Position numbers and translations under genes: made by a program
Part shown: in pieces, positions 38,376 to 49,795 of the stretch
Layout: every line of letters starts with the position of its first letter
Position numbering within the stretch: position 1 is the first letter of the stretch
Assembly: GCA_905221605.1 (NCBI GenBank)
Contig: CAJNDS010002319.1
Location: 379,501 to 430,662 of the forward strand
Reading direction: 5' to 3'
Length of the DNA: 51,162 bases
Source of the DNA: Symbiodinium natans
Taxonomy: Eukaryota; Sar; Dinophyceae; Suessiales; Symbiodiniaceae
Notes under the pieces: model-generated
Told to the model about the DNA's origin: nothing
Seen by the model: the letters and a program-made list of their open reading frames with translations, nothing else
The model's database searches: none

Positions 38376-40370
38376 ATGGTGTCTCAAGGGTGGTCCCTGC
38401 CCCTTTTGTCCTGCGCCTGCATCTATATCAAAGATTCCTGCACGTGTGTCAGCTTAACTGTGTCAACTGAAACAAACAGGAAGCCCTACCCCCAATTCAT
38501 GAATCGACCCTAAGGTATACCAGGGTCCCAATGCTGGCTTAAGCTTTCAAACCCTAAACCCTAAACGGTAATCCCCAAACCCAATTTCTTCCTTAAAGGA
38601 GTAATTGGTGTTTCTGGGCAAGTGTTGCCAAGCTGAACGACCTCCTGACATAGGTCTTCGCTGACGGCCGCAGCCCACACCCCTAAGCTCCTTAGGGCTT
38701 AGGTTTCGGGTTTAGGGCTTAGGACCCGAAACCTGAAACCCTGAACTCTGCAAGCCTTAAGCCCTAAAGGGCTCAACCTCCGAAAAGCATCCCCGTCAGC
38801 CTTGACTTTGAGCAAACCCCCCGGAGGCGGGTAGTAGAGGTTTGTCGGATCCTCCATGTCGTCTCTCTTCCCTGCGCTTCGCGCCAAGGGCTTAACAGAG
38901 TCGGGTTGAGGGATGAGGGTGCGCAATAGGGGATGTAGTGTGTAGGGACTTTTTGCCGTAAACCCTGAAGGCCCTGAACCCTAAAGCGTGTAGGGTTTGA
39001 GAAAGGATTCGGCTTCCCAGCCTTTCTGGACCCTAAACCCTAAGCTAAACCCTAAATCCATCCTAAACCCTAAGATCAAGCCGAAACCCTAAACCCGAAG
39101 CCCTGAACCTTTTGGTCCCTTTGGAGTGCATCCGGCCAGCTTACGAACGGCCGACACAACGATGACGCGGGGGTGGGGTTGGTGGGGGGAGGATGCTCAG
39201 CACTTAGACTTCGGGTTTAGGTTTGTGGGTTAAGGGCTATTTGGGGTCCCAAGCCTGACTTGAGAACCATGGAAAGGCAAGCTAGGTCGTCCTGAGAGGG
39301 CCCTACAGCCCCTGGAAGGCCCCTGAAAGGCTCCGAGGGCTTAGGATTTAGGATTCCACGCCGGGGATGCGGTTGAAGTTTACAGGTGTGGCCTTTAGAT
39401 CGTCGTCATTGGGAGGCTGGCAAGGATGAGAGGCTGCAGAGGCTTCACCCTCTGCAGTGGTGTGTCTTCACGGCTTCTGATCGTCGCATGAGTGCTTCGC
39501 GACTCGCGCTCGCGGCCAGGACTTTAGGATTTAGGGTCCCCAAACCCTAAACCCTAAACCCTGAACCAGTTTGGCTTATGGCTGAGGATTTCGGGAACTA
39601 GGGTTCTTTTGATGTAGGCCCTAACAAATACCGTATAGGAACACGGGGAACCCTAAACCCGAAACCCCACAAATCGCAAAAGAGTCGCACAAAACGCGTG
39701 GTCCGAACACAGGAAAGCCCAAACCCCAAGCCCTCGCATTTATTCTCTGACCTGCTTCCCGCTTAGTGTTTAAACCTGTCTGGCCTAGTGGAATAGCGAT
39801 TCGGTTCGGCAGGACGATCATCTTCGCGAGTGCGCCTTCGATCCTTTGCTGACTGTGTGACTTGGGTTTGGGGTCTAGGGCGGCTTAGGGTTCAGGGTTC
39901 AGGGTTTAGGGCAGGTACCGATGAACACTACACTCAAACCCGAAAAAACAAAACCCGTGGTCATTCCTGGATGCTTCGAGACGATCCCGGCCCTTTGCGG
40001 GCCCTGATGGCGGCCTGTTCACCAAATGCGCCCGCTAAGGTGCCATATGCCCACTACTCACAAACTCCCCGAAAAAAAAAACGGACCTTTCGCCCCAAAC
40101 CCTAAGCCCTAAACCCCTATTGGGTTCAGGGTCAAGGGTTTAGGGTTTAGGCTGAACCTTGTTCAGCCCTAACCTCTCACTGCAAGGCCCGAAACTCTAA
40201 AAGCACGAACCTCGCTTGCTCCCAAAGGGCAAGTATGTTTGCTTAGGGTAAGGGGTTTAGGGCTTAGGGTTTAAGGGTTAGGGCGCGTTTCCGCGTGGAA
40301 TTAAGCACCGACAACCCTATGTACCAAACTCCCCCAAAAAAACTACACGTGGGCCCTCTCGCAAACCTAA
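38376..40370. other. Two kb with only short telomeric remnants
   Basis: Short CCCTAAA at 38550, 39033-39100 and 39540; TTTAGGG remnants at 38700, 39890 and 40135. Minus frames at 38699-38926 and 39621-39821 and a plus frame at 39830-40105 lack motifs. Confidence 0.4.
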
Positions 40371-40373
40371 AAC

Positions 40374-40488
40374 ACACTTGCCTGCACTTAGGAGGGTAGT
40401 AAAAAAATCAAACTTTTAGCTGCCTTACCAAGAAACCCAATAAACCCAAAAGGCTAAGGATCTAAAGTTACAGTAAAGCACCACACAA
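40374..40488. mobile_element. Family H element, copy 3
   Basis: CACTTGCCTGCACTTAGGAGGG...ACCCAATAAACCCAAAAGG...GTAAAGCACCACACAAG. Target duplication unclear. Confidence 0.65.
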
Positions 40489-40497
40489 GCCTAGAGC

Positions 40498-41000
40498 CTT
40501 TCAACCCTATAAACCCTATAAGCCCTATAACCCTATAAACCCTTTCAAAGAAAACCAGCAGGACTTGCAACTGGGCAGCATCGAGAAGACCAGCCCTCGT
40601 ATTCCCGGGAGCTCTGCCAGATTGGCGATCCCCGTGAGGTCGAAGTCCTCAAAGTTACAAAGCCTAGACCCTAAACCCTAAACCCTAAACCCTAAACCCT
40701 AAACCCTAAACCCTAAACCCAAAACCCTAAACCCTAAGCCTAAACCCCTGTGGCACCCTAAGGCTTTATTGAGGGTTTGAGGCTTCAAAAGACCTCTACT
40801 GCAACCTTCTCACCCCTGTGGCACGCGTACTCCCGAAGGAAGGGCTCCATTCTGTGCTCCCAGGTTCCTGGGGCTTCTAGCCTATAAACCCTAAACCCTA
40901 AAACCCCAAGCCCCAAACACCAAACCCTAAACCCTAAACCCTAAACCCTAAACCCTAAACCCGAAACCCTAAACCCGAAACCCTAAACCCTAAACCTACA
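40498..41000. repeat. CCCTATAA and CCCTAAA arrays
   Basis: CCCTATAAA/CCCTATAAG units at 40500-40545; CCCTAAA at 40668-40745 and 40885-41000. Confidence 0.85.
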
Positions 41001-41099
41001 CCCTAACCTTAGTACCGCACTCTACACAGTGCCTTCAGGCCTCGGATGCTCTGAGATAGGCATGAAGGACAACGCTCCCAGGCTTTGGAAGGGTTCCGG

Positions 41100-41740
41100 G
41101 TTTAGGAGTAGGGTTTGGGGTTTGGGGTTTGGGGTTTGGGGTTTAGGGTTTAGGGTGTAGGGTTTAGGGTTTAGGGTTTAGGGTTTAGGGTTTAGGGTTT
41201 AAGGTTTAGGGTCTCGGGTTTAGGGTTTCGGGTTTCGGGTTTCGGGTTTCGATTTAGGGTTTAGGGTCTAGAGTTTAGGGTTTTGGGAGAAACTCTACGA
41301 CTTTGGGGGGGGGGGGGGGGGGTTGCGGAATGCAGGTGGAACCTCAGGTTTCAGGACGTTTCGCGTTTCTCGTTTCGTTACGCGCTTGGGTGGTTCGCGC
41401 GCTGAGGGTTCCAGAGTTGAGTGCTTAGCTTGGCTAACCGCAGGCGCCACAAGGCTTAGGGTTTAGGGTTTAGGGCTTAGGGGTTAGGGTGAAGGGTTAA
41501 GGGTTAAGGGTTAAGGGTTAAGGGTTAAGGGTTAAGGGTTAAGGGTTAAGGGTTAAGGGTTAAGGGTTTAGGGTTTAGGGTTTAGGGTTTAGGGTTTAGG
41601 GCCCAAAACATCCTCTCACCCGCCCGGCGAAATCCTAAACCCCCAAAGACAAGTCCTGCATAAAGGGGTTAGGGTTTAGGGTTTAGTGTTTGAGGGTTTG
41701 AGGGTTTGAGGGTTTGAGGGTTTAGGGTTTAGGGTTTAGG
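41100..41740. repeat. TTTAGGG region with a TTAAGGG block and an 18-base G run
   Basis: TTTAGGG, TTTGGGG and TTTCGGG units at 41100-41285; G run about 41305-41322; ten GGGTTAA units at 41493-41565 followed by normal units; TTTGAGG block at 41690-41720. Confidence 0.9.
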
Positions 41741-42064
41741 GTGTATTTTTCTGGACACTCCCCAGTCCACCCCCCCATCATACACTCCGCCTCCTCATAT
41801 GAGACTCGAAAGGACCAAGTTTATGTTGTGAAAAGTGTAGTCACTTCTCTAAAAGACGGTAATTTCTCTTGGGGTCCCTTTTCTAAGGCGGCCCTCTTAT
41901 TTAGGGTACCCAAAAAGGGGCCATACTGTTGAGAACCATTTAACACATTAAAGTAAGGGGTGAGGGCCAGGGGGTGTTTGTTTTTCTTCGTATCATGGGA
42001 TCGGATGGCCCTCTGAAAAAGATTCCTGAATCCGATCCTCGAACCAACCCAAGAAGGGAACATG
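41741..42064. other. Unique segment with a family D right end
   Basis: GGGTACCCAAAAAGGGGCCATACTGTTGAGAACCA at 41905-41940 resembles the nested hairpin end at 12100-12135. Frames on both strands (63 and 80 codons) span it and are unlikely to be genes. Confidence 0.4.
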
Positions 42065-42104
42065 TAAGATCTCCGAAGGGCCTACCTAGGTGGGAGGGGG
42101 TCAA

Positions 42105-42560
42105 CCCCAAACCCTAAACCCTAAACCCCAAACCCGAAACCCTAGACCCTAAACCCTACACCCAAACCCTAAACCCCTAAACCCTAAACCCCGAAACCCT
42201 AAACCCTAAACCCTAAACCCAAACCCTAAACCCTAAACCCCTAACCCCAAACCCTAAACCCTAAACCCTCCATGCTGCCAGGGCGCGATCTTTGGCACAT
42301 CTGGCATTGTTAGCCCTATGCCTCCAAGGATCGGAGGCTTGTCCTCAGCAGCTTGAAGGCTCGGCGTTTAGGGTTTAGGGTTTAGGGTTTAGGGTTTAGG
42401 GTTTAGGGTTTAGGGTTTAGGGTTTAGGGTTTAGGGTTTAGGGTTTGGGGTCTGGGGTGTGGGGTTTGGGGTTTGGGGCTTGGCGCTAAGGTTTCAGGTT
42501 TAGGGTGTAGGGTTTATGGTTTAGGGTTTGGGTTTTGGGGTTTGGGGCTTAGGGTTTACG
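42105..42560. repeat. Inverted telomeric arrays around a 95-bp island
   Basis: CCCTAAA at 42105-42270; TTTAGGG at 42365-42450 continuing as TTTGGGG to 42560. Island 42271-42364. Confidence 0.9.
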
Positions 42561-42573
42561 GTTTAGGGCGTGC

Positions 42574-42993
42574 TTGGGGCGCCAATATGGAACTGTACTT
42601 GAGTTCAAGCAACCTAGCAAGCCCTTCATTCCTGGGACAAGCAGGCAGCAACTACCCATCATTCAAGACATGTCAAGTCCGTTCGGAAAGAGTGTATGTG
42701 GGTGTGTGGTTTGTTCAGTCGTGCTGGTGCACCGCGCCGCCCTTGCCGTCGTTCTTTCTTGCGTTTGTGTCTGTAAATCCTGCCCCCTATTTTTTCTCTT
42801 GCTCTCTCAGTTCCAGTTTTGCATTGCGTGCCAGGGCATACCGCAGAAAAAGCCACTACAGTCCATTCGCTCGAACACAACTTTACGCCAAGACCCTAAA
42901 TCAAGGGCTCTATCGCTGCGAGACCCAGGAGGAAGGAATAGAAAGGGTGCCGTTTTTGGTTTAAAGGGGCTTGTAAGGGAACGTAAACCCTAA
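42574..42993 (+). CDS. Long plus-strand frame containing an intron-like 3' splice tract
   Basis: A 139-codon frame is broken in appearance by a Cys/Val-rich stretch ending CTATTTTTTCTCTTGCTCTCTCAG, a textbook acceptor at about 42809; a donor GTGTATGTG lies at about 42692. The likelier reading is two exons joined across this roughly 118-bp intron. No domain. The right end overlaps a family B element (42919-43026). Confidence 0.3.
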   Translation: MGRQYGTVLEFKQPSKPFIPGTSRQQLPIIQDMSSPFGKSVCGCVVCSVVLVHRAALAVVLSCVCVCKSCPLFFLLLSQFQFCIACQGIPQKKPLQSIRSNTTLRQDPKSRALSLRDPGGRNRKGAVFGLKGLVRERKP

Positions 42994-43026
42994 AAACAAG
43001 GAATCAGGGCCTACTCTGGGCCCTAG
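42919..43026. mobile_element. Family B element
   Basis: CGAGACCCAGGAGGAAGG...GGGAACGTAAACCCTAAAAACAAGG...CTACTCTGGGCCCTAG. The interior ACCCTAAAAAC is telomere-like. Possible 3-bp GCG duplication. Confidence 0.65.
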
Positions 43027-43134
43027 GCGTTAGGGATTGTAGAGGGTCTGAGCTCTAGGGTGTTGGGACTTTGAAGCTTTGAGGTTTCAGGGCGTAGGGC
43101 TAGGGGTTCTAGATGAGTGTAACTACCCTACACC

Positions 43135-43475
43135 CCAAACCCTAAGCCCTAAACCCCAATAGCCCTAAACACCAAACCCCAAACCCTAAACGCGAAACCC
43201 AACAACCCTAAACCCCAAACCCTAAACCCTCAACCCCAAAAACCCTAAACCCCAAACCCTAAACCCCAAACCCTAAACCCCAAACCCTAAACCCCAAACC
43301 CCCCAAGGTCATATGAGGCCGGCCAAGCGTCCAAGACCGGCCCTTGGTCGACCTTTTGCTGAGAGCGCGAGCGCTTCGGGGTAGGAATCAAGCTGAACGA
43401 AGGTTTAAGGTTTAGGGTTTAGGGTTTAGGGTTTAGGGTTTAGGGCTTAGGGTTTAAGGTTTTGGGTTTAGGGTT
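43135..43475. repeat. Inverted telomeric arrays around a 100-bp island
   Basis: CCCTAAA/CCCCAAA at 43135-43305; TTTAGGG at 43405-43475. Confidence 0.88.
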
Positions 43476-43487
43476 TAGGCTTTAAAG

Positions 43488-43590
43488 TTGGGACGTTACC
43501 CCCTTTTACGAACAGTCCTGAATAGGGATTATATATAGGGGGTAAGAAAATCCCTTTTAAGGACTGTTCGTATGCGGGGGAACATCCCAA
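43488..43590. mobile_element. Family G element, full copy
   Basis: TTGGGACGTTACCCCCTTTTACGAACAG and CTGTTCGTATGCGGGGGAACATCCCAA. Both flanks carry TTTAAA, possibly the target duplication. Confidence 0.75.
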
Positions 43591-44022
43591 GTTTAAAGGG
43601 TCAAGGACCTGCGGTCTGTTCGGGTTTCCCCCACAGTAGCAGGGTAAAGGAGTATAGGGTATAGGGTTTAGGGTTTAGGGCTTAGGGTGATGGTTTCGAT
43701 TCTCCGGGCGTCGGGCCTTCAGGATGACTTAGGAGCTCCGTCGCTTACAAGGGCCCACCACTATTTGCTGAAGAACCACCCCCCAAACAACAAAAACAAA
43801 AGAAAGACCAACAATCCCAAAATTGCCCTAATAAGAAAGAATATTTGTACTTTTTTGGGTGGCTCTTAAGCAAGCAGTGGAGTTTAGGGGTCAGGCTTGC
43901 CTCCAGCATCCTAAGCCCCCAGCCAAGACCCGTTTCCTGCCAGAAGTGTGTTCAGAAGGAATCCTACTGCTGGGGGGGGGGGGGGGGGGGGAAGGTTTGG
44001 GAGCCCAAAATTTCGCCTCAAC
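43591..44022. other. Unique segment ending in a 20-base G run
   Basis: The G run (43972-43991) makes Gly-rich frames; no gene supported. Confidence 0.5.
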
Positions 44023-44024
44023 CA

Positions 44025-44285
44025 CCCTAAACCCTAAACCCTAAACCCTAAACCCTAAACCCTAAACCCTAAACCCTAAACCCTAAGCCGCTCACAACTC
44101 TCGAACCCCAACACTGGGCACCACAAGCTTTCGTCCAAACGTCACCCCTGGCAGCACTCGCTACCTGCGCAGGCACCCTAACCTTGGGATGATTTTCTTG
44201 ATGGTTTTATAGTTTTAGACTTAAGTTTAGGGTATAGGGTTCAGGGTTCAGGGTTCAGGGTTCAGGGTTTAGGGTTCAGGCCGGC
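44025..44285. repeat. Inverted telomeric arrays around a 135-bp island
   Basis: CCC(T)AAA at 44028-44090; TTCAGGG/TTTAGGG at 44230-44280. Confidence 0.85.
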
Positions 44286-44329
44286 CCTCCCAAACGAGCC
44301 CAAAACAACTCGACAGCTCAAACAACTTT

Positions 44330-44935
44330 GGGTGGCCCAGCAACCATGCCATCACATTTTTTTTTTTTTGGGGGGGGGGTTAAGTTTGGGGTTTTATCCT
44401 CTTAGCTGGCCTTCACGGCCAACACACAAAGCTTGCAGATAGAATAGATTTAAAAGCAGGGCGGGGGGGGGGGGGGGGGGGGCGGCCTTCTCCAGGGCCT
44501 CTTCTAGGGCTTCCTGGCCTTCACGCCCACACAAACTTGCAGATGCGGCCGGCTGCATGCGCGCGACATGTGAAGGTAACGAAGCTCGACTGATGGAGCG
44601 GAAGTCCCAAAAACAGTATCGTTGTGTGTCAAGGCGCTTGAGATGCGACGCCATGCAGCTAGCATTGGCTCCGCTGTCCACTTGGACTGTGAGCTGCTAG
44701 GATTTCGGATACATCGCTGCCATGAGGGCTTCAGCATCTCGGTGAAACCCCAGGTTCCATTTGTTAGGAGTTTGGGATGCTTAATTCCATATAATGGGAC
44801 TACAGATGGAGCCGGTGAGAAATGCATCAAGAATCCTTCATCTTCAGCCATCGAACCTGCGCCCCCTCAATCGAATTCACCCCCAAAAGTTCGCATGACA
44901 CGTCTTATCAGAACCGCTACCCTATAGGGCTCCAA
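44330..44935. other. Homopolymers, a repeated ~30-bp motif and a unique open region
   Basis: GGGTGGCCCAGCAACCATG at 44330-44348 resembles a family A left end and stops at a T/G run. CCTTCACGGCCAACACACAAAGCTTGCAGAT (44410 on) recurs as CCTTCACGCCCACACAAACTTGCAGAT near 44517. 44580-44930 is open on both strands (115 and 101 codons) with no motif. Confidence 0.35.
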
Positions 44936-45119
44936 GTATACAAATGATAACTACGTTGGGGTCTAAAGTCTGTATGTAATACTTACAGGCCTGAGGGTTA
45001 GCATTCAAGAGAGCCGTAAACGTCCGACGTCAGATCTCACTAATTATGATTTGCGAGGGGTACGGTGTTTCAAAAGTCCAAGTAGCGCCTTCAAAGGAGG
45101 GGGACCTGGCAACCTCCAA

Positions 45120-45153
45120 AAAAAGGCAAAAGGAGTACCCTTGGGCTACCAAG
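45120..45153. mobile_element. Family A right-end fragment
   Basis: AAAAGGAGTACCCTTGGGCTACCAAG matches the CCAAG end of A1-A4; the left end is not recognisable. Confidence 0.45.
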
Positions 45154-45437
45154 ACGAACACAGGGCTGCGGATTTGGGGTTTTAGGGTTCACGGGTTCAG
45201 GGATGGTCTTCAATCAGGCGCCCCACCCCCAAAAAACTAAACCGCCCTTCTCTCAGCGCCAGCAAGTCGCAAGGATCCTGGCATTGATTTTGAAGTTTCT
45301 GATGCCGATCGGAATGGAGAGCGCAACCTCAGAAGGTTTAGGGCTCTGGGGATTATTCTGGCCCCTTGAACCCCCCTCCCCTAAGAACCCTCTCAGCTCA
45401 GGGTTGGACTCAGAGAACCTGAGCTGGGGGTGCTCCT

Positions 45438-45545
45438 GAACCCTGAACCCTACAATAAACCCTAAACTCTAAACCCTAAGCCCTAAACCCTAAACCCTAA
45501 ACCCAAAAACCTAAGCCCAAAACCCCGAAGCCCTAAACCCCGAAT
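45438..45545. repeat. CCCTAAA-type array
   Basis: Degenerate units; 45154-45437 is unique. Confidence 0.75.
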
Positions 45546-45729
45546 GCCTGACCATGAAACCCCTACACCCTGAACCCTGAGCTGCTCACCGTAAGTCTGC
45601 GAATATGCAGATGTGCACAACCTTCTGTTATCTTCCGAGTATCTTATCATTACAATCTTATACTATACAGACACGGTGCATGTACATGATGTAAGACAAC
45701 ATAACCTAACATGATGTAGTATACAAACA

Positions 45730-45955
45730 AACAAGCCAACAAACTAACAAACACACAAACAAAACAAACAGACAGACAAACAATCAAACACACAACCAAG
45801 CATACATACATACATACATACATACATACATACATACATGCATGCATGCATGCATACATACATCCATGCAGCATACATATATAAATAAATAAATAAGCAA
45901 ATAAATAAATAAATAAATAAATAAATATATATATATATATATATACACAATTACA
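45730..45955. repeat. Compound tetranucleotide microsatellite
   Basis: AACA units, (CATA)n, (CATG)n, (AAAT)n and (TA)n in sequence. The 122-codon minus frame across it is an artefact. Confidence 0.85.
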
Positions 45956-46082
45956 CATACATAATGATGCGCGAAAGCTTAGTCCGGCACGGCGGAGATC
46001 TCCTGATCGGACTCCCAAGTCATCGGCACTGCCGTCCGCAGGCCTTGCTGGAATCAGGGCTCAGGCTTCAAGGCTTACTTTG

Positions 46083-46140
46083 AGGGGTTTAGGGTTTAGG
46101 GTTTGAGTGGTTGAGGGCTTTAGGGTTTAGGGTTTAGGGC
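46083..46140. repeat. TTTAGGG array
   Basis: Short array; 46141-46960 is unique apart from CCCTAAA at 46571-46595, with plus frames (74 and 66 codons) of unknown meaning. Confidence 0.7.
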
Positions 46141-46962
46141 TTGGTGTCCTTCTTAAAGGGGGTGATCAGGGTCTCGTTGGTTTCTTCCGGGTTTTTCGCA
46201 TAGTGGGTTTTAAATTTCAGGGAACCCTGGAGCAAGCCACAGCCTCTCTACCAGGCTTGGGGCAGCCAATTTAATTGGAAGGAGAATTTTGGGCTGCTTG
46301 TATATTAGGTTGCATCATGAACTATAAAGCGGCAATCGCTGGCATTTAATTCGGGACCTGCCATATTGCCTGAGACCCTTGCCGAAACCATTCGAGTGGC
46401 GATCTCCAGCGCAGCTTGCGTACGCATCTACTTGAGTGTTGAGAGCCCTCCACATGGGGTCGCGAGAGAAAAAGCAGACCGCATGGTGAGGCTAAGAAAC
46501 GAGGGGGGGGTCACGTCAAGGAAAGACTGTGCAACGAATGCCCAACTTTTTCCACCAGCTACATCTGTAGCCCTAAACCCTGAACCCTAAACCCCAATCC
46601 CCATGTTGGGGGGACTCGGGGGTGCTTCTCATTGGCTTTACATACCGATGACCCTTCAAGCATAGGGTCTAGGGTTGAGGTTTTTGCGTGCTAAGTTTAG
46701 GGTGTAGGGCTGAGGGTCTAAGCCACAAAGAAAGCCTCAAATTATATCGATAATTCAAGCTACTTGTAATAAATGCATCTTGGTAAATATTTAACATCAA
46801 TAGTTATTGGAGCTGGACACCACACCCACAGCAGCAGCTTGAAAAACGAAGGCCGGGAAGCGGAAGGGATGCTCTGGCTGGGTGATCCTTGGCATTCTCC
46901 CCAGGACACAGGAAAAACTCATGGGTTGTTTAGACTTGTGGGATTTCAGGACAGAGTTCTGT

Positions 46963-47365
46963 GTAAACCCTAAACCCTAAATCCTAAACCCTAAACCTAA
47001 ACCCTAAACCCTCTTGGCTCTTGGGTGGGGCGGGCGGCCCTAAACCCTAAACCCTAAACCCTAAACTCTAAACCCTAAACCCCGGGGGGCGGGGGGGGGG
47101 GGATTGGGATGAGAGAGTAAGGGATGTTTTCAAGGTTTTATGGAGTAGGGTTTGGGGTTTAGGGTTTAAAGTTTAGGGCCTAGGCTCGGGGGTGGTACTT
47201 CGGGTCGAGGTTCGAGTTGAGGAGTTAAAGTGTGTACAAGCCAGCGATCGCTGGCGTAGCTGTGCTCATCTTACGACCCCACCTAAAACGATTTGTGATT
47301 AGGGTTTAGGGTTTAGGGTTTAGGGTCTAGGGTTTAGGGCTTAGGGTTTAGGGTTTAGAATTTTC
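46963..47365. repeat. CCCTAAA arrays, G run and TTTAGGG arrays
   Basis: CCCTAAA at 46965-47008 and 47038-47083, G-rich run to 47102, TTTAGGG at 47148-47180 and 47300-47358. Confidence 0.85.
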
Positions 47366-47484
47366 TCCCCCCTTCCCCACCCACCCGGTGGGTGGAGATG
47401 GGCTACGAAAAACTCCCGTTCGACTGACTTCCTTCCCAGAACCACCCTTGACCCGAACTCCCCGCATGATCCCCAAACCCACCC

Positions 47485-47560
47485 TCAACCCTAAACCCTA
47501 AACCCTAAACCCTAAACCCTAAACCCCAAGCCCTAAACCCTAAACCCCAAAACCCAAACA
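47485..47560. repeat. CCCTAAA array
   Basis: Ten units; island 47561-47665 follows. Confidence 0.88.
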
Positions 47561-47642
47561 TGCCCATTCCCCACAAACCCTCGCAGACCTGAAGCTGAGC
47601 CAGAGGGCACAATGGTCCCAAATTTCGGGGGAAGCGTGCCGA

Positions 47643-47817
47643 GATTGAACTTGGTGAGGCCTCCATTTAGGGTTTAGGGTTTCGGGTTTAGGGTTGAGGG
47701 TTTAGGGTTGACAAGACTTTTTGGGGTTTTGGGGGTTGGGATGTTCCCACCTTATACTAAAACAGTCCTTAATAGGGATTATGGTACCCCCTATGATTCA
47801 ACTTGGTGAGGCCTCCA
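47643..47817. other. 23-bp duplication flanking a telomeric insert
   Basis: GATTGAACTTGGTGAGGCC (start of the 23-mer) at 47643-47665 recurs with one mismatch at 47795-47817. Between them lie TTTAGGG units (47666-47712) and a family G left half (47736-47794). The arrangement looks like an insertion that duplicated its target. Confidence 0.7.
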
Positions 47818-47869
47818 GAGGACTAGTCATTCTGGGGCTTTGGGGGATAAAGAATCTGCGTTTAAGGTT

Positions 47870-48020
47870 TTGGGGTTTAGGGTTCAGGGTTTAGGGTTGC
47901 GGTTTTGGGGTTTAGGGTTTAGGGTTTAGGGTTTAGGGTTTAGGGTTTAGGGTTTAGGGTTTAGGGTTTAGGGTTTGGGGTGTGGGGTGTGGGGGGGGGG
48001 GGGGGGGGGGGGGGAGGGGG
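47870..48020. repeat. TTTAGGG array ending in a 24-base G run
   Basis: Fifteen units, then TTTGGGG, GTGTGGGG and a pure G run at 47991-48014. Confidence 0.9.
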
Positions 48021-48233
48021 CGGCTTGGGAAGTGTTCAGCGAGTCTTTTTCCAAGGGCGAACCACCGAAAAGGCACCAGATGAAAACCAGCGTCCACCCA
48101 AGCCCTTGAGTCCCTGTAAATTGTTGGTTGAACGAAAGACTTCACGGTTGCATCACAGACAAACATGGTTCAACGATCGTTGGATGGGGGTTTGGGGTGG
48201 GCTTGGGTAGGTTTAACCTTGTTTTGAAGAGGA

Positions 48234-48530
48234 ACCTAAACCCTGAACCCTGAACCCTGAACCCTGAACCCTAAGCCTAAACCCTAAACCCTAAACCCTA
48301 AACCCTAAACCCTAAACCCTAAACCCTAAACCCTAAACCCTAAACCCTAAACCCTAACCTAAACCCTAAACCCTAAACCCTAAACCCTAAACCCTAAACC
48401 CTAAACCCTAAACCCTAAACCCTAAACCCTAAACCCTAAACCCTAAACCCTAAACCCTAAACCCTAAACCCTAAACCCTAAACCCTAAACCCTAAACCCA
48501 AACCCTAAACCCTAAACCCTAAGCCTGGTT
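48234..48530. repeat. Longest CCCTAAA array, about 295 bp
   Basis: CCCTGAA units first, then nearly perfect CCCTAAA for about 38 units. The most homogeneous array here, so probably among the youngest. Confidence 0.93.
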
Positions 48531-48639
48531 TGAAATCAAGGAGCCCAGGGTTCAAATCGGGATTGGGAATCTGGGGTTGGGTTGGGGTTTGGGGTGCCGG
48601 CATCCAGAGGAAGGCAAGACAAGGTGTTAAAACAAAACT

Positions 48640-49150
48640 GGTTTAGGGTTTGGGGTTTAGGTTTTTAGGGTTTAGGGTTTAGGGATTAGGGTTAGGGTTT
48701 AGGGTTTCCGGGTTTAGGGTTTAGAGTTTAGGGTTTGTCCAAAGCCTTTTGCAAACAAATCTGTTTCCAAGATTATGTTTCCCAAAGGAAGAGAGCATGA
48801 AATCGAGTAGCCAGTTCAAGTTGTAGGGACCTGGACTATCTCGGGGGGCTGTGGGGGGGATTTACCGGATGAATTGACCAGGGCGTCAGCTGCGCTGGCG
48901 AACCCTAAACCCTAAACCCTAAACCCTAAACCCTGAACCCTAAACCCACGGCTAAACCCTAAGCCTGTATGGAAGGCCTGGAACCCCGGCCCGCAAGCCC
49001 GAAACCCCAAGGCCCAATGCCAGTAGTTTCGGGTTTGGGGTTTATGGTTTAGGGTTTAGCGTTTGGGGTTTAGGGTTTAGGGTTTAGGGTTTAAGGCTTA
49101 GGGGTTAGGGGTTACGGTTTAGGGTCTAGGGCTTAGGGCTTAGGGTACCC
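48640..49150. repeat. TTTAGGG, CCCTAAA, TTTAGGG arrays
   Basis: 48640-48740, 48900-48970 and 49030-49145; islands 48741-48899 and 48971-49029. Confidence 0.85.
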
Positions 49151-49309
49151 TAACCCGAGGGTTGAGGTGTTTAAGAGCCAGGGTTTAGGGCTTAGGCGTC
49201 TATACTGAACTTGGAACCCTGGCAAAAATCCGCTGAGGCCTCGGGCCGGAGGTGCATAGGTTGTGAGAACAGGCACCCTCCAAATCCTTTGTTTTTGGGC
49301 CCACCCCAC

Positions 49310-49580
49310 TCTCCTGCTCCCCCACCCCCACCCCTCCTCCTACCCCCTCCACCCCCCCCCCCCCCCCCCCCCCCCCTACCCTCCCCAACCCCCCCTACAC
49401 CTCCCCACCCCCCCTCCCTTGTTTTTTTCCTGCGCCCCCTCCCACTTAAAGCCACTAAGAATATGGTGTGAGCACGGCCCAGGGAGCATTACACAATACG
49501 AAGATAGCTTCACAAACCCCCCCCTCCCCTGCCCCCCCCTCCCCCCTTCCCCTGCCCTCCTTCCCCCACCCCCCCTACCC
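49310..49580. repeat. C-rich tract with long C run
   Basis: CCCCACCCC, CCTCC and a pure C run at 49353-49375, and further C-rich sequence to 49580. Pro-rich and Gly-rich frames are artefacts. Confidence 0.85.
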
Positions 49581-49629
49581 GCCCCTGAGGGGCCTGGCTC
49601 AACCCTACGATCAATCCAAGCCGAACCGT

Positions 49630-49795
49630 CTCTTGAACCCTAAACCCAAAAAAACCCTAAACCCCAAAGCGTGAACCTTGAGCCCTAAGCCCTCAATCCT
49701 AAACTAACCCTCAACCCTAAACCCCAAACCATAAACCATAAACCCGGAACCCTAAACCCTAAACCCTAAACCCTAAACCCTAAACCCAACCCTAT
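49630..49795. repeat. CCCTAAA array
   Basis: Degenerate first, perfect from 49750. 49796-50220 is unique apart from a C/A homopolymer at 50005-50029. Confidence 0.85.

Noticed and set aside
45650-46018. 122-codon membrane-like protein
   Set aside because: Hydrophobic Tyr/Cys/Ile runs come from CATA, CATG and TA microsatellites.
48540-48575. tRNA B-box-like GGTTCAAATC
   Set aside because: No A box or cloverleaf can be built; upstream sequence is telomeric array.
49192-49643. Pro-rich and Gly-rich proteins
   Set aside because: Generated by C homopolymers and C-rich low-complexity DNA on both strands.
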